From positions 8,142 through 19,170 of the forward strand of contig QHTX01000091.1 of assembly GCA_003220975.1 (NCBI GenBank): a stretch of 11,029 nt of DNA, written 5' to 3'. The notes below the pieces were generated by a model. That model did no database searches. It was not told where the DNA came from and saw nothing but the letters and a program-made list of their open reading frames with translations. Made by a program: the position numbers and the translations under genes. Shown piece by piece: positions 6,485-11,029 of this stretch (position 1 is the stretch's first letter; the number at the start of each line of letters is the position of its first letter). The stretch comes from Gemmatimonadota bacterium. GTDB lineage: Bacteria; Gemmatimonadota; Gemmatimonadetes; Gemmatimonadales; GWC2-71-9.

Positions 6485-7683
6485 AGCGCCGCGCGTTCCT
6501 CAGCACGCTCGGCGCCTTGCCTTTGTTCGAGGGCCTTGTTCCGGTGACCAGAAAGCGACCGCACGTGGTGGTGGTAGGGGCGGGGGCGTTCGGCGGCTGG
6601 ACGGCGCTATACCTGCTGCGCCGCGGCGCCCGCGTCACACTGCTCGACGCCTGGGGGCCCGGGAACGCGCGCGCCAGCTCGGGCGGTGAGACGCGCGTGA
6701 TTCGCGCCACGTACGGGCCCCGCGGGATCTACACACACCTGGCGGCGCGCGCCCTGGCGTTGTGGAAGGCGCACGAGCGCCGCTGGCGCCGCAAGCTGTA
6801 CCACCCGATCGGCGTGCTCTGGCTCGTGGAGGACGACGATGCGTACGAGCGCGCGGCACTCCCGCTCCTCAAGGAAGCGGGCGTCGTCTTCGAGGAGCTG
6901 ACCGGCACCGAGACGGCGCGCCGCTACCCGCAGATCAGTTGCGAGCGGGTGCGCTGGGCCATCTTCGAGCGGGACGGGGGCTACCTGACCGCTCGCGTCG
7001 CCTGCGCCGCGGTCGTCGACGCCGTGCTCGCTGCAGGCGGGGAATATCGCCAGCTCGCGGCCGAGCCGGCCGGGCCCGTGGAAGGCGGCGAGCTCGGCGG
7101 CGTGCGCCTCTCGGACGGCGGCACGCTGCGCGCCGATCACTACGTCTTCGCCTGCGGCCCCTGGCTCGGCCGGCTCTTTCCCGACGTCATCGGCGACCGC
7201 GTACGCGCCACGCGCCAGGAGGTGTACTTCTTCGGCACGCCGGCGGGTGACCAGCGCTTTACCGAAGAAGCGCTGCCCGTGTGGGCGGACCACGGTGCCC
7301 ACTTCATGTACGGGATCCCGGGCAACGAATGGCGTGGCTTCAAGATCGCCGACGACACGCGCGGGCCGGCGTTCGACCCGACGAGCGGCGAGCGGCTGCC
7401 GAGCCCGGAGTCGCTCGCGGCGGCGCGCGAATACCTCGCCCTCCGGTTCCCGGCGCTGCGCGGCGCGCCGCTGCTCGAGACCCGCGTGTGTCAGTACGAG
7501 AACTCCCCCGATGAGCACTTCATCATCGACCGGCATCCCCGGGCCGCGAACACGTGGCTTGTGGGCGGCGGCTCGGGACACGGCTTCAAGCACGGACCGG
7601 CGGTGGGCGAGCTGGTGGCCGACGCGGTCCTGGGACGGCGGGAGCCGGACGCCACCTTCCGGTTGGCCCGGTTGGGCCGCTGA
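6481..7683 (+). CDS. Sarcosine-oxidase-like FAD amine oxidase (DAO family), probable Tat leader
   Basis: A 400-residue flavoprotein that should oxidise a secondary amine or N-methyl/imino acid. The FAD dinucleotide motif is VVVVGAGAFGGWTALYLLRRG (29-49). GGETRVIRATYG (68-79) matches the monomeric sarcosine oxidase stretch with its active-site arginine. The C-terminal motif CQYENSPDEHFIIDRHP (337-353) contains Cys337, where such enzymes bind FAD covalently, and GGGSGHGFKHGPAVGE (362-377) contains the active-site Lys370. The N-terminus MKRRAFLSTLGAL looks like a twin-arginine export signal (RRAFL), though no clear AxA cleavage site follows. It may be periplasmic or membrane-tethered, unlike cytoplasmic sarcosine oxidase. 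The ATG overlaps the previous stop (ATGA). Family is solid; the substrate is not known. Confidence 0.9.
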   Translation: MKRRAFLSTLGALPLFEGLVPVTRKRPHVVVVGAGAFGGWTALYLLRRGARVTLLDAWGPGNARASSGGETRVIRATYGPRGIYTHLAARALALWKAHERRWRRKLYHPIGVLWLVEDDDAYERAALPLLKEAGVVFEELTGTETARRYPQISCERVRWAIFERDGGYLTARVACAAVVDAVLAAGGEYRQLAAEPAGPVEGGELGGVRLSDGGTLRADHYVFACGPWLGRLFPDVIGDRVRATRQEVYFFGTPAGDQRFTEEALPVWADHGAHFMYGIPGNEWRGFKIADDTRGPAFDPTSGERLPSPESLAAAREYLALRFPALRGAPLLETRVCQYENSPDEHFIIDRHPRAANTWLVGGGSGHGFKHGPAVGELVADAVLGRREPDATFRLARLGR

Positions 7684-7722
7684 CCCGGGGGGGGCTTGGC
7701 CTCGGGGTTGGTCCACCCGCAC

Positions 7723-8865
7723 ATGCGGTCGGAGCTCGAGCGGGACTTCGAGCGGTTCAAACGGGAGCTGCCGCGCGACTTCCCGGACCACGTGCGCGCC
7801 GCGTACGGGGTCGACCTGACCGCGCGCTACCTGGGCGAGACCGTCCCCCATCCGATCGGCAAGGGGTCAGGGCAGTTGTCGCTCAACGGCGGGCAGCTCG
7901 AGGACGACGCCGCGGCCGGACTCGCGTTCGTGGTCCTGAAGACCGTGATCGCGGAGGACGAGGCGGGCGCGCAGTCCATGGCCGCGTGGGCGATCCACGA
8001 GACCAGGATGAAGGTCGAGCGCCGGGAGTCCGGCGCCGGGCGGGCCGGCTGGACCGTGACCTGGAAAGGGCGGGGCTGGGACCGCTCGCTCGACGAATAT
8101 CTTGCGTTGCTGCGCGCGGGGCGGGAGCTGACGCGTGCCAGCCGGCTGCTCGTCGTGCCGTCGGTGAAGTATCACCTGCCGCGCCTCGCCGAAGCGTTCC
8201 GCGACCCCGAGTACCGCTACACGACCGCCCGGCTCGCCGAGGCGTGGCGCGAGCCACCGCTGCTCGTCGAGAAAGACTTCTCCCCGACGCTTGCCGGCGA
8301 CGCGCTCGCCGGGGAGCGCGCCCAGATCGTGCGCTGGTTGCGCGACGTGCCCGAGCGGATCCGCGCCGCGTCTCCCCTCCCCGTGCGGCTCGCCGTGAAG
8401 CTCATGAACGCGCGCTTCGACGACGCGTTCCAGATCGAGATGATGGACGCTTGTCGGGGTGCTGACGCGCTCGTCTGCTTCAATCGCTTGTTCGACACCG
8501 AGCAAGGCGTCGCGTACGGGGGATGGGACCTGAGTGACCGGAATCTGCGTGTCCTGGACATTGCCCCGGCCGTCAGGCCGGGGCTCACGGGCACCGGCAA
8601 CATCTGCTCCGGCCGGATGATCCTCGAGTACGCCCGGGGCGGCTGCGAGAGCGTCCAGCTCCACACGTTCTTCCAGGTTCCCCTGGCCGACTATCCCGCG
8701 ACCCAGGGCTCGCGCACCCAGCGCGCGCTCCACGCGCTCGTGTTTCACCCCGAGGACGGACTCGTCGCTGGGATGCTCGAGCTCGGGGCACGAGGTGCGC
8801 TCGAGCGCCGGGGCGGCGAGCTGCACTTCCTCGACGTGGCCGCACGTGCACATCGCCAAAGTTGA
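7723..8865 (+). CDS. Dihydroorotate-dehydrogenase-like FMN TIM-barrel protein
   Basis: A 380-residue protein from ATG 7723. Motifs resemble the DHODH/dihydropyrimidine dehydrogenase FMN barrel: HPIGKGSGQLSLN (43-55, like the NPxxxxSGP strand), GLAFVVLKTV (66-75, with Lys73), LAVKLMN (223-229), ADALVCFNRLF (248-257, with Asn254), and LTGTGNICSGRMILEYARGGCESVQLHT (288-315), which corresponds to the phosphate-binding end of FMN barrels (GTGGI...GAxxVQ). It is longer than usual DHODH and carries an insertion around 155-200, so it is a divergent member; pyrimidine synthesis is not implied. The start is uncertain: TTG 7696 is 12 bases after the upstream stop behind an eight-G run and would add nine residues. 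It overlaps the next gene by 20 bases. Confidence 0.65.
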   Translation: MRSELERDFERFKRELPRDFPDHVRAAYGVDLTARYLGETVPHPIGKGSGQLSLNGGQLEDDAAAGLAFVVLKTVIAEDEAGAQSMAAWAIHETRMKVERRESGAGRAGWTVTWKGRGWDRSLDEYLALLRAGRELTRASRLLVVPSVKYHLPRLAEAFRDPEYRYTTARLAEAWREPPLLVEKDFSPTLAGDALAGERAQIVRWLRDVPERIRAASPLPVRLAVKLMNARFDDAFQIEMMDACRGADALVCFNRLFDTEQGVAYGGWDLSDRNLRVLDIAPAVRPGLTGTGNICSGRMILEYARGGCESVQLHTFFQVPLADYPATQGSRTQRALHALVFHPEDGLVAGMLELGARGALERRGGELHFLDVAARAHRQS

Positions 8866-9979
8866 GCTGCACGAGCTGACCCTCCCCTTCGTGGAGCCGT
8901 TCATCATCTCGGGCGGCCGCATCGACGCCCGCCGCTCGCTCATCGTCGTGCTGCACGACGAGGCGGGACACTCGGGCTACGGCGAGTCGCCGCCGTTCGA
9001 GCTGCCGTTCTATTCGGAGGAGACGCTGGCCAGCGCGCGCGACCTGCTCGCGCGCGTGCTCATCCCCCGCATCACGGGCGGAGAATTCGATTCCCCTGAG
9101 GCGGTGGACGAGGCGCTGCGTCACGGTGTCCGGGGCAATCCGTTCGCGCGCGCCGGGATCGAAACCGCGGTGTGGGACCTGGAGGCCCACCGCTGCGGCA
9201 CCAGCCTCGCGCAGCTCGTCGCGGCCCGGGTCGGCGCGGAGCCCGCCGCGAGCGTCCCCTGCGGCGTGGCCCTCGGCATCCCCGAGGACGGGAAGACCGA
9301 CACCCTCACGCGCCGTGTGTACGAGGCACTGCAGCTCGGCTACCGGCGGGTGAAGATCAAGGTGAAACCCGGCTGGGACGAGGCGGCGGTGCGTGCGGCG
9401 CGTGCCGGAATGGCGAACGTCGATCTCCCGCTCACCGTGGACGCGAACGGCGCATACGGGTGGCCCGAGCACGAGCGCAATCTCCGCGCGCTCGACGATG
9501 CCGGCCTGCTCTACATCGAGCAACCGCTCGCGCCCGACGAGCTGGTGGGGCACGCCCGCCTGGCCCAGGCGCTCCGCACGCCCGTCTGTCTCGACGAGAC
9601 GTTGCGGGACGCCGCCGCCGCGCGGCAGATCGCAGCGCTCGCGGGCCCGAAGATCTGGAACATCAAGGTGCATCGCGTCGGCGGGCTGAGCGAAGTGTGC
9701 CGGGTGTATCGCGCGGCCGCGGACTACGGAGCGGAGTTGTGGGCGGGAACGATGCCCGAATCGGGTATCGGCTCGCAGGCGGCGCTCGCCGTCGCGGCGC
9801 TGCCGCGGTGCGTCTATCCCTCCGATCTCGAGCCCAGCACCCGGTGGTATGGACGGGGCGCCGATGTCATCAAACTGAGCATGAGCAAGGACGGCCGCAT
9901 CGCGGTGCCCGGCGTGTCGGTGGCCCGGCTGCTCGACGGAGCGCGGTTTCGTGCGGTGACCAAGCGGCTCGTCGCTTGA
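8846..9979 (+). CDS. Enolase-superfamily OSBS/N-succinylamino acid racemase-like enzyme
   Basis: A 377-residue member of the o-succinylbenzoate synthase/N-succinylamino acid racemase branch of the enolase superfamily. The capping domain starts HIAKVELHELTLPFVEPFIISGG (2-24). The catalytic set is complete: KIKVKP with Lys170 and Lys172 (general base), metal ligands Asp199 (TVDANGAYG), Glu225 (YIEQPLAP) and Asp250 (CLDET), and Lys274 (WNIKVHRVGG) on the other face. The C-terminal loop WAGTMPESGIGSQAALAVAALP (299-320) is also typical of this group. In a catabolic operon, racemisation of an N-acyl or N-succinyl amino acid is more likely than menaquinone synthesis, as no other men genes are near. 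GTG 8846 gives the family-typical N-terminus and overlaps the upstream gene by 20 bases. Last gene of the operon. Confidence 0.88.
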   Translation: MHIAKVELHELTLPFVEPFIISGGRIDARRSLIVVLHDEAGHSGYGESPPFELPFYSEETLASARDLLARVLIPRITGGEFDSPEAVDEALRHGVRGNPFARAGIETAVWDLEAHRCGTSLAQLVAARVGAEPAASVPCGVALGIPEDGKTDTLTRRVYEALQLGYRRVKIKVKPGWDEAAVRAARAGMANVDLPLTVDANGAYGWPEHERNLRALDDAGLLYIEQPLAPDELVGHARLAQALRTPVCLDETLRDAAAARQIAALAGPKIWNIKVHRVGGLSEVCRVYRAAADYGAELWAGTMPESGIGSQAALAVAALPRCVYPSDLEPSTRWYGRGADVIKLSMSKDGRIAVPGVSVARLLDGARFRAVTKRLVA

Positions 9980-10040
9980 CGGCGCGCGGTCGCCGTGCGA
10001 AATCACCGGCCGGTCTCGAGCGTCCTCCCCCTCATGATCC

Positions 10041-10047
10041 GGAGAGG
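10041..10047 (+). promoter_or_regulatory. Strong Shine-Dalgarno before the BNR-propeller gene
   Basis: GGAGAGG lies 6 bases before GTG 10054. It is the clearest ribosome binding site in the window and fixes the start of the next gene. Most other starts here instead overlap the previous stop. The 74-base gap 9980-10053 also holds a TTGACG at 9976-9981 with only a poor -10 candidate (CGAAAT at 9998-10003) after 16 bases, so a promoter is possible but weakly supported. Confidence 0.7.
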
Positions 10048-10053
10048 TCAACC

Positions 10054-11029
10054 GTGATTGCCTTGCGTGGCGTGGTGTGGTCGATTCTCCTCGCCGTCGT
10101 GCTCGCCTCCATGACCGTCGCCCAGCAGTACGACCCGAGACTCTTCGACGGCATGCGCTGGCGTCTGATCGGGCCGTTCCGCGGCGGGCGCACGGTCGCA
10201 GCCGTCGGGGTGTCGGGCCGGCCTGACGTGTTGTACATCGGCGTGAACAACGGCGGCGTCTGGAAGAGCGACGACTACGGACGCACCTGGACGCCGATCT
10301 TCGACGACCAGCCCACGGGCTCCATCGGCGCAATCGCCGTGGCTCCGTCCGACCCGCGGACCATCTACGTGGGGAGCGGCGAGGGGCTGCAGCGCCCCGA
10401 TCTGTCGGTCGGGGACGGGATCTACAAGAGCGCGGACGGCGGCGCCACGTGGCGCCATCTCGGGCTCCGGGACGGCCAGCAAATCCCGGCGATCGTGGTC
10501 GATCCGCGCGATCCGAACCGGGTGTTCGCGGCGGTGTTGGGGCACCCGTACGGCCCGAACGCGGAGCGCGGCGTGTTCCGCTCGAGCGATGGGGGCGCGG
10601 CGTGGGAGAAGGTGCTCTACACCGACGAGAATACCGGCGCCGTGGACGTGGCGCTGGACCCCGCGAGTCCACAGACGGTGTTCGCCGTGCTGTGGGCCGC
10701 GCGCCAGGCGCCGTGGGAGATCGGCAGCTCGTGGACGCTGTCGGCCAAGAACGGCCTCTACAAGTCCACGGACGGCGGGACCACGTGGCGGCAGCTCACC
10801 GGGGGCCTGCCGGGCGCTGACGACGGCCTGGGTCGCATCGGGCTCGGGTTCGCGGCGAGCGCGGCCGGCCGCGTGTACGCCGTGCTGGGCGCGAAGCGGG
10901 GCGGCGGCCTGTACCGCTCCGACGACGGCGGCGAGCACTGGCGGTTCGTCAACGGCGACGAGCGGCTGTGGGGTCGCGACGGCGACTTCAACGAAGTGAA
11001 GGTCGATCCGACCAATCCCGACGTCGTCT
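10054..11029 (+). CDS. Secreted BNR/Asp-box (sortilin/VPS10-like) beta-propeller protein, 5' part
   Basis: An open frame of 325 codons running off the window. The N-terminus is a signal peptide: LRGVVWSILLAVVLASMTVA (4-23) with cleavage likely before QQYDP. The mature part begins FDGMRWRLIGPFRGGRT, the usual opening of large BNR-repeat proteins annotated as glycosyl hydrolase or sortilin-like. Five Asp-box motifs of the form SxDxGxxW are visible: KSDDYGRTW (71-79), KSADGGATW (125-133), RSSDGGAAW (176-184), KSTDGGTTW (237-245) and RSDDGGEHW (288-296). Each is preceded by a strand such as DxxxxGVWK or GIYK. Full-length relatives often exceed 900 residues, so about two thirds are missing. Such proteins are common in Gemmatimonadota and Acidobacteriota; their ligand is generally unknown. 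It has its own ribosome binding site and probably is not part of the enzyme operon. Confidence 0.85.
   Translation, partial: MIALRGVVWSILLAVVLASMTVAQQYDPRLFDGMRWRLIGPFRGGRTVAAVGVSGRPDVLYIGVNNGGVWKSDDYGRTWTPIFDDQPTGSIGAIAVAPSDPRTIYVGSGEGLQRPDLSVGDGIYKSADGGATWRHLGLRDGQQIPAIVVDPRDPNRVFAAVLGHPYGPNAERGVFRSSDGGAAWEKVLYTDENTGAVDVALDPASPQTVFAVLWAARQAPWEIGSSWTLSAKNGLYKSTDGGTTWRQLTGGLPGADDGLGRIGLGFAASAAGRVYAVLGAKRGGGLYRSDDGGEHWRFVNGDERLWGRDGDFNEVKVDPTNPDVV

Noticed and set aside
7687..7694. Run of eight G as evidence for a frameshift between the FAD and DHODH-like genes
   Set aside because: The run lies after the FAD-enzyme stop and before either proposed start, so a length error there would not alter either protein, apart from the optional TTG start context.
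10005..10014. Palindrome ACCGGCCGGT as a terminator
   Set aside because: No loop and no T-tract follows. It could be an operator, but a 10-base GC palindrome is expected by chance in such GC-rich DNA.
8585..10672. 695-codon open frame on the minus strand
   Set aside because: Arg/Pro/Ala-rich shadow of the racemase and propeller genes in high-GC DNA; it contains no recognisable motif, while the + strand genes have full catalytic motifs.

Overview
This is a very GC-rich window with genes packed almost end to end. Many starts are GTG or TTG, or overlap the previous stop as ATGA, TGATG or GTGA. High GC, a sortilin-like BNR-propeller exoprotein, a Pro-rich Yip1-type membrane protein and PQQ biosynthesis together suggest a soil or metagenomic bacterium of the Gemmatimonadota/Acidobacteriota/Rokubacteria sort. 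That assignment is inference; there is no rRNA or other marker gene here to settle it.

Region 1 (1-2994, + strand) is the downstream part of a pyrroloquinoline quinone (PQQ) operon: the last 32 codons of pqqC, then pqqD, pqqE, and a two-gene ABC-2 transporter (ATPase and permease) coupled to it. pqqE is broken. All its cysteine motifs are present, but the reading frame shifts near 631-636. The gap against the remembered family sequence fits a clean 40-bp deletion between two GACC repeats that removes 12 residues plus one base. This is either a real loss of function, which would disable PQQ synthesis unless another copy exists, or an assembly/sequencing error.

Region 2 (2991-3980, - strand) is one convergent gene. 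It encodes a 329-residue membrane protein: a proline/glycine/arginine repeat tail of about 125 residues built on a 21-bp DNA repeat, followed by a Yip1-like multi-pass domain. Its stop codon shares the palindrome CTAG with the stop of the ABC permease.

Region 3 (4037-9979, + strand) is a six-gene, almost gapless operon of enzymes: a TIM-barrel metal-dependent amidohydrolase, a paralogue that has lost nearly all its metal ligands, a DapA/N-acetylneuraminate-lyase-type aldolase with altered substrate residues, a sarcosine-oxidase-like flavoprotein with a twin-arginine leader, a dihydroorotate-dehydrogenase-like FMN protein, and an enolase-superfamily o-succinylbenzoate synthase/N-succinylamino acid racemase (NSAR)-like enzyme. 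The set (hydrolase, lyase, amine oxidase, FMN oxidoreductase, racemase) looks like a catabolic or modifying pathway for an amino-acid-derived or N-substituted compound. I recognise no described pathway with this composition, so it is the best candidate here for an undescribed system.

Region 4 (10054-end, + strand) starts after a 74-bp gap with its own strong Shine-Dalgarno. It encodes a secreted BNR/Asp-box beta-propeller protein cut off by the window edge.

I saw no tRNA, rRNA, CRISPR array, insertion sequence or convincing rho-independent terminator.
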